This document shows positions 55,676-64,000 of a DNA stretch of 64,000 nucleotides, one piece after another. The notes beneath the pieces are model-generated. The model saw nothing but the letters and a program-made list of their open reading frames with translations. It had not been told where the DNA came from and did not search any database. The position numbers and the translations under genes are program-made. The DNA is from Methylophilus sp. Lineage in GTDB: Bacteria > Pseudomonadota > Gammaproteobacteria > Burkholderiales > Methylophilaceae. Positions within the stretch are counted from its first letter, which is position 1. Each line of letters starts with the position of its first letter. Where the stretch lies: positions 124,001-188,000 of the forward strand of contig JAUYRP010000011.1 of the NCBI GenBank assembly GCA_030696695.1. The letters are read 5' to 3'.

Positions 55676-58600
55676 ATGATGTCAGCAATTGTAAAGTTCT
55701 CCATACGCTTTCACGGCGTTGTCATTGGGCTTGCGACCTTAGTTGTGATGTACGGGCTTTATAGCTTAACGCGTAGCAACTTAGATGTATTTCCAGAGTT
55801 TTCACCGACACAAATCATTGTACAAACAGAGTCACCCGGACTTTCTGCGGAACTGGTCGAAACTTTAGTCACCCAGCCAATTGAAAATAGCATTTCAGGC
55901 ACGGTGGGTGTAATTAACCTACGCTCACAATCTATCCCTGGGCTGTCTATCATTACAGCAGTGTTTGATGAAAAAACAGACATTTACCGTAATCGCCAAG
56001 TGGTAGCCGAACGACTGAGCACACTCACGAATCAATTGCCTAAAGGAATTACGCCCAACATCACACCGCTCACCTCTTCCGCCAGCACGGTATTAGGGTT
56101 TGGGGTTACCTCTAAATCACTCAATCTGATGCAGCTACGCACCTTAGTAGACTGGACCATTACCCCACATTTGCTCTCTATTCCTGGTGTAGCTGATGTG
56201 AATGTCTTTGGTGGGCAAGTCAGACAATTTCAAATCCAAGTTGATCCTGACAAATTGATACGCTATCAACTGAATATGAATGATGTTGTGTTGGCGGCGC
56301 AAAAGGCGACCGGTGTAAGTGGCACAGGGTATATACAAAACACAAATCAGCGCATCATCGTCAATACACAAGGTCAGGCGACGGATGCAAAAACACTGGC
56401 AAAGGCGACCCTGTTTCATCGCAACGGCGTAACAATTCAACTTGGTGATATCGGGCGCGTGGTAGAAGGTCCTGCACCCAGCATTAGTGCAGCGGCAATT
56501 AATGAAGAAGAAGGTATCTACCTCTCTGTGCAAGGTCAGCTTGGTGCGAATACGCACGCAGTCACGTTAGCCATTGAGTCTGCCCTGCAAGCGTTAAAAC
56601 CCAGCTTAGACGCACAACACGTCACACTACATGAGGGGTTATTTAGACCTGCCAACTTTATCGAGACAGCCATTCAAGGTGTGCGTACCGATATATTCAT
56701 CGGCTCTATTTTAGTCATCTCGGTTTTGTTTTTATTTCTGTTCAACGTACGTACAGCCTTTATATCAGCAACTGCTATCCCCTTATCTTTACTCACTGCG
56801 ATTGTAGTGATGAGTTATTACAACGTGGGACTGAATATTATGGTGTTGGGCGGGCTCGCGATTGCGCTGGGCGAGGTAGTCGATGATGCGATTATTGATA
56901 CTGAAAATATTTTTAGACGGTTGCGAGAGAATGCGAGCTTGGCTCAACCACAGCCTATCTACCAAGTGGTATATCAAGCCTCTATGGAGGTGAGAAGTTC
57001 TGTCGTGTATGCCACGGTCATTGTGGCGATGGTCTTTATGCCCTTACTCACACTATCAGGCGTTGCTGGCAAGTTATTTGCGCCTCTGGGTTTTGCTTAC
57101 ATTGCAGCCATCATGGCCTCACTGGTGGTCGCTTTGACACTTACCCCGGCCCTCTGCTACTTATTGCTAGGGCATGTAAAACTAGAGACAGAAGACTCGC
57201 CCATCATAAAACTCCTCAAGCGTCACTATGTGCAACTGCTTAACAAAATCGAAAATCACTACAAAATAGTGTTATCCGTTAGCTTAATCATGATTGCCAT
57301 CGGGTTAGGTGTTCTACCCTTATTTAAAAATCAATTCATTCCTGCGCTACACGAAGGTCATTACATTATGCATATGACAGCAGTACCAGGCACATCTGAG
57401 GAAGAGTCATTACGATTGGGCAAGAAAGTTTCTAGAACCATCCGAGAGATTGAGGGCGTAAAGTCTGTGGTTCAGTGGGTTGGTCGTGCACAAAATGGCG
57501 CGGATACTTTTGGCACACATTACAGCGAATTTGAAATTGAGATTGGTACACTCTCTGGTGAGGAACAAACACGTATCTTGAACGATATCCGAGAAGCGCT
57601 AGCTGGCGATACCGATGATGATGATAACGACGGTGTAGCAGAGGTAGGCTTTGTAGGTGCAAATTTTGCTATTAACACTTTTTTAACGGAGCGTATTGAA
57701 GAAACGATTTCCGGTTATGCCGCTAGCACAGTCATTAATATTTTCGGCAATGATTTAGATGCGCTAGACCGCGATGCACAAAAAATTGCCAATATCTTGA
57801 ATACCACCAAAGGTGCGAATGATGTCATGGTGCAGTCTCCTCCAGGCACTCCACAAGTGGTGATTAGACTTAGGCCTGACCAAATGGCCGTTTGGGGGTT
57901 ACACCCTACAGAGGTCTTAGATACCTTACGTGCAGCCTATGAAGGAGTGCCTATTTCACAAGTGTATTTTGGTAGCCGTGTTGTGGGCTTAAGTGTGCTG
58001 TTGGATTTAGACGCACGCGATGACATCGGAGATATCAGCCATATTCCGTTGTTTAATCCTGATGGGAAGTTATTGCATCTAAAAGACATTGCCTATATCA
58101 CACAAGAAGATGGTCGATCAAAAATACTACATGCAGGCGCCAAACGTATACAAACGGTGACAGCGGATGTTGAAGATAGAGACCAAGAAAGCTTTGTGCG
58201 CGAGATTAAAGAGCGTATTAAAAACGAGATTTCATTAGGACAAGGTAATTACCTAGAATTTACTGGAGAAGCTGAGGCAAATGCACAATCCAGAGAGGAC
58301 CTTATCGTACACTCAGTGTTGGCGGGTATTGCCATTTTCTTAATGCTCTACATAGCGTTCGGTAAGATACGCAACTTATTACTCACATTTGCCAATCTAC
58401 CTTTTGCCTTAATTGGGGGGGTACTGGCTGCGCTCTTTACTGGTGGCTGGATTTCTTTGGGGTCACTTGTTGGGTTTGTCACGCTATTTGGCATCACCCT
58501 GCGCAACTCGATAATGATGGTCTCACATTTCCAACATTTAGTGGATGAAGAAAACTGTATATGGAACCTAGAAACCTGTATTCGAGGCGCAACTGAACGC

Positions 58601-58807
58601 TTACCCTCGATTTTGATGACAGCCCTAGTCACCTCGCTCGGCTTACTCCCGTTAGCAGCAGGTAGTGGTCAACCAGGGCGAGAAATTGAAGGGCCTATGG
58701 CCACGATCATCGTAGGTGGCCTCATTACTTCAACCATCTTGAATCTGCTGATTTTGCCAACGATTATGTTGCATTTTGGTAAATTTGAAAAAAACTTACA
58801 GCGTTAA
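55676..58807 (+). CDS. CusA/CzcA-type RND efflux pump
   Basis: Proton-driven inner-membrane transporter of 1043 residues (start at either of two adjacent ATGs), with twelve helices and two large periplasmic loops. Membrane segment 4 has E400, D403, D404, D408 and E410 in GEVVDDAIIDTEN, the acidic pattern of the heavy-metal (HME) RND branch in place of the D-D pair of AcrB. The NEEEGIYLSVQGQ and NNFAINTFLTERIEETI-like regions are pore-domain elements. Metal ions are the default guess; the substrate is not determined. A 111-bp gap separates it from the adaptor gene. Confidence 0.9.
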   Translation: MMSAIVKFSIRFHGVVIGLATLVVMYGLYSLTRSNLDVFPEFSPTQIIVQTESPGLSAELVETLVTQPIENSISGTVGVINLRSQSIPGLSIITAVFDEKTDIYRNRQVVAERLSTLTNQLPKGITPNITPLTSSASTVLGFGVTSKSLNLMQLRTLVDWTITPHLLSIPGVADVNVFGGQVRQFQIQVDPDKLIRYQLNMNDVVLAAQKATGVSGTGYIQNTNQRIIVNTQGQATDAKTLAKATLFHRNGVTIQLGDIGRVVEGPAPSISAAAINEEEGIYLSVQGQLGANTHAVTLAIESALQALKPSLDAQHVTLHEGLFRPANFIETAIQGVRTDIFIGSILVISVLFLFLFNVRTAFISATAIPLSLLTAIVVMSYYNVGLNIMVLGGLAIALGEVVDDAIIDTENIFRRLRENASLAQPQPIYQVVYQASMEVRSSVVYATVIVAMVFMPLLTLSGVAGKLFAPLGFAYIAAIMASLVVALTLTPALCYLLLGHVKLETEDSPIIKLLKRHYVQLLNKIENHYKIVLSVSLIMIAIGLGVLPLFKNQFIPALHEGHYIMHMTAVPGTSEEESLRLGKKVSRTIREIEGVKSVVQWVGRAQNGADTFGTHYSEFEIEIGTLSGEEQTRILNDIREALAGDTDDDDNDGVAEVGFVGANFAINTFLTERIEETISGYAASTVINIFGNDLDALDRDAQKIANILNTTKGANDVMVQSPPGTPQVVIRLRPDQMAVWGLHPTEVLDTLRAAYEGVPISQVYFGSRVVGLSVLLDLDARDDIGDISHIPLFNPDGKLLHLKDIAYITQEDGRSKILHAGAKRIQTVTADVEDRDQESFVREIKERIKNEISLGQGNYLEFTGEAEANAQSREDLIVHSVLAGIAIFLMLYIAFGKIRNLLLTFANLPFALIGGVLAALFTGGWISLGSLVGFVTLFGITLRNSIMMVSHFQHLVDEENCIWNLETCIRGATERLPSILMTALVTSLGLLPLAAGSGQPGREIEGPMATIIVGGLITSTILNLLILPTIMLHFGKFEKNLQR

Positions 58808-58833
58808 ATTTTGCTGTATTCGATGAGAAAGTA

Positions 58834-59454
58834 CTACTGTACTAAGTGTCCAACTCGCATTAACGAAGCTTCATTAAAACCATCTAAAAAAGCATGGTAA
58901 TCGCCTTTATACACTACCCATGTTTTTACTTCACCGCCCTTTGTAAACTTTGAATAGGCAGGGTCTATTAACCCTTCTTGCATCAAATCGCTGAGCATTG
59001 CGTTTTGTTGTGGGCGCTTAGATTTAATCAAAAGCACATGTTTAGCTGAGATTTTATTGGCTAACCAAAGTGCCAGACTGTCAGATGTCACATCCCAACT
59101 ATGCGGGATATCATCACCATCTGTCATCACCATTTTACTTGGCATCCAAACAATGCCTCTATGCTGCCAACTGCGCTCAGCGATTTCTAACTCACTGTGT
59201 GCGGGTACTAATGCTGGCATCTGGTCAATCAGCAGCGTCCCTAGCTGGTTCATCGCACTCACCGCTAGTTCATGTGCGCAGCTATCACTCATTGGCACCT
59301 GTGCGTATAACGTTCTTACCGTATCGGCAAATACCCCGCCACCAGGCACAATTACGACTCGGCCATCGCCATGTTGGGCGATGATTCGCAGCCAGTGCTG
59401 CAGCTCGTCTTTACCGAGTAAGCTCCCTCCCAATTTAATGACCCACACGGCCAC
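58834..59454 (-). CDS. Amino-acid-kinase family protein, MfnE-like (C1-carrier biosynthesis)
   Basis: 206 residues. N-terminal KLGGSLLG (residues 7-14) and PGGGVFAD (37-44) are the phosphate-binding motifs of the aspartate/glutamate/uridylate kinase fold; TDGDDIPHSWDVTSDSLALWLA is the nucleotide/substrate part. In methanogens the homologue MfnE phosphorylates the furan phosphate intermediate of methanofuran; bacterial relatives occur with tetrahydromethanopterin-linked C1 genes. Context here (PabB, MfnF-like, MfnD-like genes upstream on the same strand) supports that role for methylofuran. It lies 123 bp after pabB and is convergent with the RND pump gene. Confidence 0.8.
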   Translation of the reverse strand: MAVWVIKLGGSLLGKDELQHWLRIIAQHGDGRVVIVPGGGVFADTVRTLYAQVPMSDSCAHELAVSAMNQLGTLLIDQMPALVPAHSELEIAERSWQHRGIVWMPSKMVMTDGDDIPHSWDVTSDSLALWLANKISAKHVLLIKSKRPQQNAMLSDLMQEGLIDPAYSKFTKGGEVKTWVVYKGDYHAFLDGFNEASLMRVGHLVQ

Positions 59455-59577
59455 ACCCTTTCAGCCTTTGATGGCTTATTATTGTTCGCCTGCTTAATCT
59501 ATTCAAGATAAGTTAAGTTTGCTTGTAATGAGTTTAGCACTTACTTATTTTTAAATGCTGAGACTAGCCTAGCCCTA

Positions 59578-61020
59578 TTAAAGCTGCCGATGATTAGCGC
59601 GTTTTTTTAATAGCTGCATCGTGGTAAAAAAGTTAGAGGCTTTGTCTAATGTCTCTTTATACTCTTTTTCATGGGTAGAATCTGCAACTACACCACCACC
59701 CGCATAGAAATATATAGATTGATTGATAGTAACGGCTGTGCGAATTGCAATATTCATGTCCATATCACCATCAAAACCAATATAGCCAATTGCACCACAA
59801 TAGATTCCACGCCGATGTGGCTCAAGCTCTTCAATGATTTGCATTGCACGTAACTTGGGTGCTCCAGTAATGGAGCCTCCAGGAAAGCAGCCTCGCAATA
59901 GGTCAACGGCTGTATATTGATAATCCAGTTTGCCTGTAACAAAACTTACCAAGTGGTGCACATTAGCAAAACTTTGCAGATTAAATAACTTTTCCGCTTT
60001 CACGCTGCCACGTTCACATACTTTGCCTATGTCGTTACGCAGCAAATCCACAATCATGACATTCTCTGCTCTGTCTTTTAAGCTAGTCACCAACTCGATT
60101 GCACTATGTAAATCCATTTCAGGATCATCGTATCGTGGCCGCGTGCCTTTAATAGGACGCGTTTCCACTTGCTGACCAGTCAATTGTAAAAAACGCTCTG
60201 GAGAGGCAGACAGCACTTGTAGAGACTGATGATCACCGAAACTTAAATCCATGTATGCCATAAATGGCGCAGGACTGATGCTTCTTAATGTTTGATAACA
60301 CTGCCAACTATCACCTGTTACTTGGGCAGAAAAACGTTGTGCTAGATTGATTTGATAACAATCACCTTCATGGATGTAGCGTTGCACCTTAATAAAAGCA
60401 CGCTGATAACTAGCCTCATCGAAGTTAGACACTATCTCAGAGTCAACACTAAAATTGGTTTGGCTAGTGCTATTACTAGTGCTATTAGAAGGTTCAGCAC
60501 ATAAAGCACACAAAATGTCCCACGCATCTTTACTTGTGTAAAACTGGTGCGACACAAGCCGCGTAGTTTTCTCTCGGTGGTCAACGATAATCGCCCAGTC
60601 ATAAATACCTACCATCATTTCAGGCATCTGCGTATCGTTGAGCGCAAGTGTAGGTAACTTCTCTATGCGTCGGCCTAAATCATATGAAAAATAGCCTAAT
60701 GCGCCTCCGGTAAAAGGATAGTCGCTGTGAGCACTAGGCGTTTTGAGTAAGGTTTGTTTTATCAGCGTAAACGGATCTTCTTGAGATGTTGATTTTTTAT
60801 CCGCATGTTCAATCGTAGTGTGTTCACCAATGGTAACGAATGTAATGGCAGGATCTGCCACCAAAATATCGTAGCGACCAAACTGGCTAGCAGGTTTTTG
60901 TGAGTCTGCATTTAGCATTTGCGCACTGTCTAAAAACATCGGCCAACGCAAATGCTTAATTTTTGCAAATAGCTGTGCTGAGTCGTGATGATATGGCAAA
61001 ACGTGTTGGATTAAGGACAT
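59578..61020 (-). CDS. pabB: Aminodeoxychorismate synthase component I
   Basis: Makes 4-amino-4-deoxychorismate from chorismate and ammonia, on the way to p-aminobenzoate. From ATG 61020 it has 480 residues; the open frame extends 28 codons upstream into the neighbour, but that part is not family-like. K291 in PIKGTRPR is the PabB-type lysine (TrpE has Ala there), which argues against anthranilate synthase. Other motifs are RAENVMIVDLLRND and PGGSITGAPK. The start is one base beyond the stop of the MfnF-like gene, so the two are coupled. p-Aminobenzoate feeds folate and tetrahydromethanopterin. Confidence 0.9.
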   Translation of the reverse strand: MSLIQHVLPYHHDSAQLFAKIKHLRWPMFLDSAQMLNADSQKPASQFGRYDILVADPAITFVTIGEHTTIEHADKKSTSQEDPFTLIKQTLLKTPSAHSDYPFTGGALGYFSYDLGRRIEKLPTLALNDTQMPEMMVGIYDWAIIVDHREKTTRLVSHQFYTSKDAWDILCALCAEPSNSTSNSTSQTNFSVDSEIVSNFDEASYQRAFIKVQRYIHEGDCYQINLAQRFSAQVTGDSWQCYQTLRSISPAPFMAYMDLSFGDHQSLQVLSASPERFLQLTGQQVETRPIKGTRPRYDDPEMDLHSAIELVTSLKDRAENVMIVDLLRNDIGKVCERGSVKAEKLFNLQSFANVHHLVSFVTGKLDYQYTAVDLLRGCFPGGSITGAPKLRAMQIIEELEPHRRGIYCGAIGYIGFDGDMDMNIAIRTAVTINQSIYFYAGGGVVADSTHEKEYKETLDKASNFFTTMQLLKKRANHRQL

Positions 61021-61021
61021 A

Positions 61022-62047
61022 CTAAATCGCCAACCTTGCAACGGCATAAGCAGGAAAGCAATTAACCGCCTGTTCCAGCGTTTGGCTATCTTTGGCTTGC
61101 ACATATTCCGCTACATTGACAGATGGCAACCCTAATTCGTCAGCAATTTCCTTGGCTAGAAAAGCGCCTACCCCTGCTGAGATGATAGGCATGCGTTGAT
61201 TGTCCATATGTGCTTGAATGGCTTGCATCAGTGTGTTCTTTTGTAATTGTTTAAATGTTTCTGCTAAATCGACCCAGTCAGACATTGCGCAGTCTTCTGC
61301 GTCATGGCCTACCATTCTGGCTAAACGCCTAGCTGTCTCGGGCAATGTTTTACCTTTGCCATCGGCAGTGTCTGCCAAGTCAACATCTATTGGCAATAGT
61401 TGGAGCATACGATAAACATCTGCCGTAGTCGCAAAATATTCTGCCGCCAAGTAATAGGATTTCGCTTTAAAGTTAATGGTTTGACCCAGTGCCATCAAGG
61501 GCGTTCGCACAATACCAGTATAGATAAGGGCTTGATTCGCCATTCTTTGTGCATCTGTTTGTCCAATACTTGCTGAGGGTATTTTTTCAACCGGAATCAT
61601 ATCAGTCGTGGTGCTACCAATGTCGACAAATAGACCTTTATCAATGCTGTGTGCCACATATTGTGCGCTGGCATGCCAGTTCATCGATGCGATTGCGTGT
61701 GTTTGTGACGCGACATTGTTAAAGTTTATCCAACCTGCGGCACCACCATAAAACATCACATGCTGTCCCAGTAGTTTATTGACCACTTTAGCTATCTCAC
61801 AAACCCCTGTTTGCCGATTAGGAAACAGATCCACCAGCTCTCCAGTCATCGTCACAAGCGACAAAGCCTCAGGCATTTGCAACAACCTGCACATCTCTGT
61901 GATAGCACGTTCTAACTCATGCAAGCCGCGCCATAGCGGGCAAGCAAGTTGGTGCACTTGTAGCGCAACACCGTACTCATCAAGCAATGCCGCCTTCAAG
62001 TGTGCGCCACCGATATCCCAGCCTACTCTATACTTTGTTTTCAACAT
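61022..62047 (-). CDS. MfnF-like H4MPT-linked C1-pathway protein (hydantoinase/ASKHA fold)
   Basis: 341 residues. Two phosphate-loop motifs, DIGGAHLKAA at 11-20 and DIGSTTTDMIPV at 142-153, show the actin/hydantoinase-A-type fold. The VGWDIGGAHLKAALLDEYG opening and ALSLVTMTGELVDLFPNR stretch are those of the family described as probable H4MPT-linked C1 transfer protein, whose archaeal member MfnF joins the furan unit to glutamyl-tyramine in methanofuran. It overlaps the ATP-grasp gene by 20 bp and ends one base before pabB. Role in methylofuran synthesis is inferred from family and context. Confidence 0.82.
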   Translation of the reverse strand: MLKTKYRVGWDIGGAHLKAALLDEYGVALQVHQLACPLWRGLHELERAITEMCRLLQMPEALSLVTMTGELVDLFPNRQTGVCEIAKVVNKLLGQHVMFYGGAAGWINFNNVASQTHAIASMNWHASAQYVAHSIDKGLFVDIGSTTTDMIPVEKIPSASIGQTDAQRMANQALIYTGIVRTPLMALGQTINFKAKSYYLAAEYFATTADVYRMLQLLPIDVDLADTADGKGKTLPETARRLARMVGHDAEDCAMSDWVDLAETFKQLQKNTLMQAIQAHMDNQRMPIISAGVGAFLAKEIADELGLPSVNVAEYVQAKDSQTLEQAVNCFPAYAVARLAI

Positions 62048-63047
62048 TAAACTCTACTGGATTTCTTTTAATGGCCGACACATCTACAGTTCTACCCAGC
62101 ATTGCATTCATCACCAAATGTGCAGGGTTACAACCTATCGCCTCATGCAAATACACATAACTTGTAGTCAGCCTGGGGTTAATTTCCACAATGGACACAC
62201 TGCCTTTACTATCTGTATTTAATAGCACATCCATGCCAAAATAGCCTACTAAGCCAGGCAATACTGACTTAACTTGATTTGCCAATTCGCTCAATTGAGC
62301 CCAATATTCACATGCCCCATTAATCACACCACCTATATAGCTAAATTGCCCGTGATGCAATCGTATGGATTGTAGATTACAACTTAGTACGATTGCTTCA
62401 TCTTTCAAACCTAGCACAGAGATACTGGCTGGAACACCAATCAAATATGGCTGAATTATATGTGTATTTTTTCGTTGCAGATCATCATCAAACCAACTGT
62501 TAACAGCGTCTATGTCACTTAACATAAAAGTTGCTTCACACCCAGCACCATCATTTGGTTTAACGACCCATCCACCAATCACGTCAGGCATCCAGTCATC
62601 ATAAAAATAAGTAGGAATGACCGGTAGTTTTGCATCCCCCAGCACCTGCGCCATCTGATACTTATTACTTGCAATCGCAATAGTCTCATGGCTTACACCT
62701 ATCCATAGTGGTTTGTCAGCAACGACTAATGCCGAAAATTTTTGCAATATGCCATTGGACTCTGGCGCAACCACCCATACCGCATCAGCTGACGCCACAC
62801 ACTCACGCCAAATCGGCCAAGCATCCTGCTCTGCTTGTATTTCAAGGCTCTTAATAGCCACATCTGGAATTTGCAAGCGAGTATCATGGGTGGTGGTGAT
62901 TTGCCAATCATCTAGTGCAGACAAGTCGCGCAATAGCGCGTCACGCATTAAAATACCCTCTCTTAATAGGCTTTCTGGTAAATCGGCTCCCGCTAAACCG
63001 CCCCCAGTGATAAACTCGCACACAAATAGTGTTCGTTGTGATTTCAT
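62028..63047 (-). CDS. ATP-grasp ligase, MfnD-like (C1-carrier biosynthesis)
   Basis: From ATG 63047 (MKSQRTLFVCEFITGGG) it has 339 residues; 23 upstream codons of open frame belong to the divergent gene. The ATP-grasp core is visible: GGWVVKPNDGAGCEATF (nucleotide Lys and small-loop) and VEINPRLTTSYVYLHEAIG (metal-binding Glu/Asn). In methanogens the ATP-grasp enzyme MfnD ligates glutamate to tyramine for methanofuran; this protein sits in the same block as MfnE- and MfnF-like genes, so a tyrosine/tyramine-glutamate ligase is the best guess. First gene of the minus-strand unit, its start codon 1 bp from the divergent HisA-like start. Confidence 0.82.
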   Translation of the reverse strand: MKSQRTLFVCEFITGGGLAGADLPESLLREGILMRDALLRDLSALDDWQITTTHDTRLQIPDVAIKSLEIQAEQDAWPIWRECVASADAVWVVAPESNGILQKFSALVVADKPLWIGVSHETIAIASNKYQMAQVLGDAKLPVIPTYFYDDWMPDVIGGWVVKPNDGAGCEATFMLSDIDAVNSWFDDDLQRKNTHIIQPYLIGVPASISVLGLKDEAIVLSCNLQSIRLHHGQFSYIGGVINGACEYWAQLSELANQVKSVLPGLVGYFGMDVLLNTDSKGSVSIVEINPRLTTSYVYLHEAIGCNPAHLVMNAMLGRTVDVSAIKRNPVEFNVENKV

Positions 63048-63048
63048 T

Positions 63049-63765
63049 GTGCGTATTATTCCTGTGATTGATTTACTAGAGGGTATTGTGGTGCATGCCA
63101 AGCAAGGGCAGCGCAAATACTATCAACCAATCGTTTCTTCACTCACTGCCTCCAGCAAACCTTTAGATATTGTAAAGGCTTTTATGGAGATTTACCCATT
63201 TGAAACGCTGTATATCGCCGATTTAAACGCCATACAAAGACTGCACTCACCGATTCAAAGCCATCAAGCAGTGGTTGCAGAAATTCAAAATACGTTTCCA
63301 GAACTCCATATTTGGTTAGATGCTGGCGTCCGCAATACATTAGATGTGCAGCCATGGCAATCGCTTAACACTTCACTTGTGTTAGGCACAGAAAGTCTTG
63401 AGAGTTTTGTAGAGTACGAAAAAATAATGGAAGCAATGTTTGGCAACATTGTACTTTCACTAGACTTTATGCCTAACGGCTACCAAGGTCTTGAGATTTT
63501 TCTGCGTAACTGCCTGCATTGGCCTAAAGATGTGATCGTCATGACACTCAGTCATGTTGGCATGCAGCAAGGTGTTGCGAGTAGTACGTTACAAAAAATT
63601 GTGCAGTTATCGCATCAACATCGCTTGTATGCCGCAGGTGGTGTAACAAGCCTTACAGATGTTGCGCAGCTAGAGCGTTTAGGTGTACATGGTGCATTGG
63701 TAGCCACTGCATTACATAACCAGCAACTGGATGCCACAATGCTACGGCAACTTTCACCGACATAA
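63049..63765 (+). CDS. HisA/HisF-related TIM-barrel protein of C1 metabolism
   Basis: 238 residues from GTG 63049. The N-terminus RIIPVIDLLEGIVVHAKQGQRKYYQP resembles HisA (phosphate-binding ends of a half-barrel repeat), with LYIADLNAI, WLDAGVRN and YAAGGVTSLTDVAQLERLGVHGALVATAL as the second-half elements. It is clearly diverged from histidine biosynthesis enzymes; related HisA-like proteins accompany tetrahydromethanopterin genes in methylotrophs and methanogens, with no activity that I know. Divergent from the ATP-grasp gene with one base between start codons. A hairpin terminator follows. Confidence 0.82.
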   Translation: MRIIPVIDLLEGIVVHAKQGQRKYYQPIVSSLTASSKPLDIVKAFMEIYPFETLYIADLNAIQRLHSPIQSHQAVVAEIQNTFPELHIWLDAGVRNTLDVQPWQSLNTSLVLGTESLESFVEYEKIMEAMFGNIVLSLDFMPNGYQGLEIFLRNCLHWPKDVIVMTLSHVGMQQGVASSTLQKIVQLSHQHRLYAAGGVTSLTDVAQLERLGVHGALVATALHNQQLDATMLRQLSPT

Positions 63766-63789
63766 AAAACCCGAGTAAACTCGGGTTTT
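63764..63789. terminator. Bidirectional terminator between the HisA-like gene and hxlB
   Basis: A6, CCCGAG stem, TAAA loop, CTCGGG stem, T4; the A-run and T-run let it end both convergent genes. It overlaps the stop codon of the HisA-like gene. Confidence 0.85.
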
Positions 63790-63825
63790 ATCGCAGCTGT
63801 TCTAACACGCTCAATCAGGGTTGAA

Positions 63826-64000
63826 CTACTCTAAGTTTGCGTGAATTGCGCGCATACCTTCTTCAGTTAAATCTTTAGCGAAAATTAAATCAGCAATCGC
63901 AGCTTCCAAGAATATCAAGGTTGAAAGCTCAAATTGTGAGCCCATCGGCATACCTTTAGTCAGCGGGAAGCTGTTGTCGTTACCAATTTGAATCACTAAA
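63826..64000 (-). CDS. hxlB: 6-phospho-3-hexuloisomerase, C-terminal part only
   Basis: I translated the last 57 codons on the minus strand; the gene continues beyond the right edge. The sequence contains PMGSQFELSTLIFLEAAIADL and ends GMRAIHANLE, the characteristic C-terminus of the SIS-domain isomerase that converts hexulose 6-phosphate to fructose 6-phosphate in the RuMP formaldehyde-fixation cycle. The hexulose-phosphate synthase gene is expected close by outside the window. This is the strongest single pointer to a methylotrophic host. Confidence 0.88.
   Translation of the reverse strand, partial: LVIQIGNDNSFPLTKGMPMGSQFELSTLIFLEAAIADLIFAKDLTEEGMRAIHANLE

Noticed and set aside
59578-61020. 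Anthranilate synthase component I (trpE)
   Set aside because: PIKGT carries Lys where TrpE proteins have Ala, and there are no trp genes nearby.
62713-63048. N-terminal extension of the HisA-like protein (open frame from 62713)
   Set aside because: The extra 112 codons run antisense through the ATP-grasp gene; HisA-like similarity begins exactly at GTG 63049.
63826-64000. Formaldehyde-activating enzyme (fae) at the right edge
   Set aside because: The translated tail ends HANLE after a PMGSQFE block, which is the hexuloisomerase pattern and unlike Fae.
1-64000. Mobile elements, CRISPR arrays, prophage or integration sites
   Set aside because: No transposase or integrase frames, no direct-repeat arrays, and the three tRNA genes show no flanking duplicated 3' ends that I could see.

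Overview
The window is chromosomal DNA of an obligate or near-obligate methylotrophic betaproteobacterium of the Methylophilaceae (Methylotenera / Methylophilus type). The right edge carries the end of a 6-phospho-3-hexuloisomerase gene (RuMP cycle) beside homologues of methanofuran-type C1-carrier synthesis enzymes (amino-acid kinase, ATP-grasp ligase, MfnF-like protein, HisA-like barrel). The rest has betaproteobacterial gene orders: tig-clpP-clpX-lon-hupB-tRNA-ppiD, rne//rluC-HAD-Rieske-sppA, orn//M48 protease-cytochrome-rsgA. Base composition is AT-leaning and even. I see no insertion sequence, prophage, CRISPR array or rRNA.

Layout. 1-5 kb: a truncated beta-CASP metallo-beta-lactamase RNase divergent from a SUV3-like helicase; amiC-tsaE divergent from queG. 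5-14.6 kb: a glycogen locus: ROK sugar kinase, malQ, GH57 glucanohydrolase/transferase and glgC on the minus strand, glgB and pgi on the plus strand; glgA stands alone at 21.2 kb. 14.6-20.7 kb: sppA, Rieske protein, HAD phosphatase and rluC, divergent from rne, which has a long hairpin-rich leader. 20.8-30.7 kb: crcB, glgA, orn, then a plus-strand run M48 protease-cytochrome c-rsgA-HDAC-like-HD-GYP-EAL-queD. 30.7-36 kb: rfbDCAB (dTDP-rhamnose), dnaQ, rnhA, methyltransferase. 36-43 kb: gloB, mltD, peptide-type ABC transporter genes without ATPases, fabI. 43-52 kb: the protein quality-control block ppiD, tRNA-Asp, tRNA-Val, hupB, lon, clpX, clpP, tig, then ridA and tRNA-Leu. 52.8-58.8 kb: a small unknown protein and a three-gene RND efflux system. 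58.8-64 kb: the C1-carrier block and hxlB.

The metabolic genes fit together: HxlB makes fructose 6-phosphate from formaldehyde-derived hexulose phosphate, Pgi makes glucose 6-phosphate, and GlgC/GlgA/GlgB store it as glycogen, with MalQ, GH57 and the ROK kinase probably on the remobilisation side. PabB, in the same transcription unit as the MfnF/MfnD homologues, supplies p-aminobenzoate, a precursor of both folate and tetrahydromethanopterin.

Most genes are housekeeping. The most interesting points are the C1-cofactor block with a HisA-like protein of unknown function, an HD-GYP protein that has lost two metal-binding histidines, a nested inverted repeat that can sequester the fabI ribosome-binding site, the structured rne leader, a near-consensus heat-shock promoter at lon, the GH57 enzyme in the glycogen operon, and a SUV3-type helicase facing a beta-CASP nuclease.
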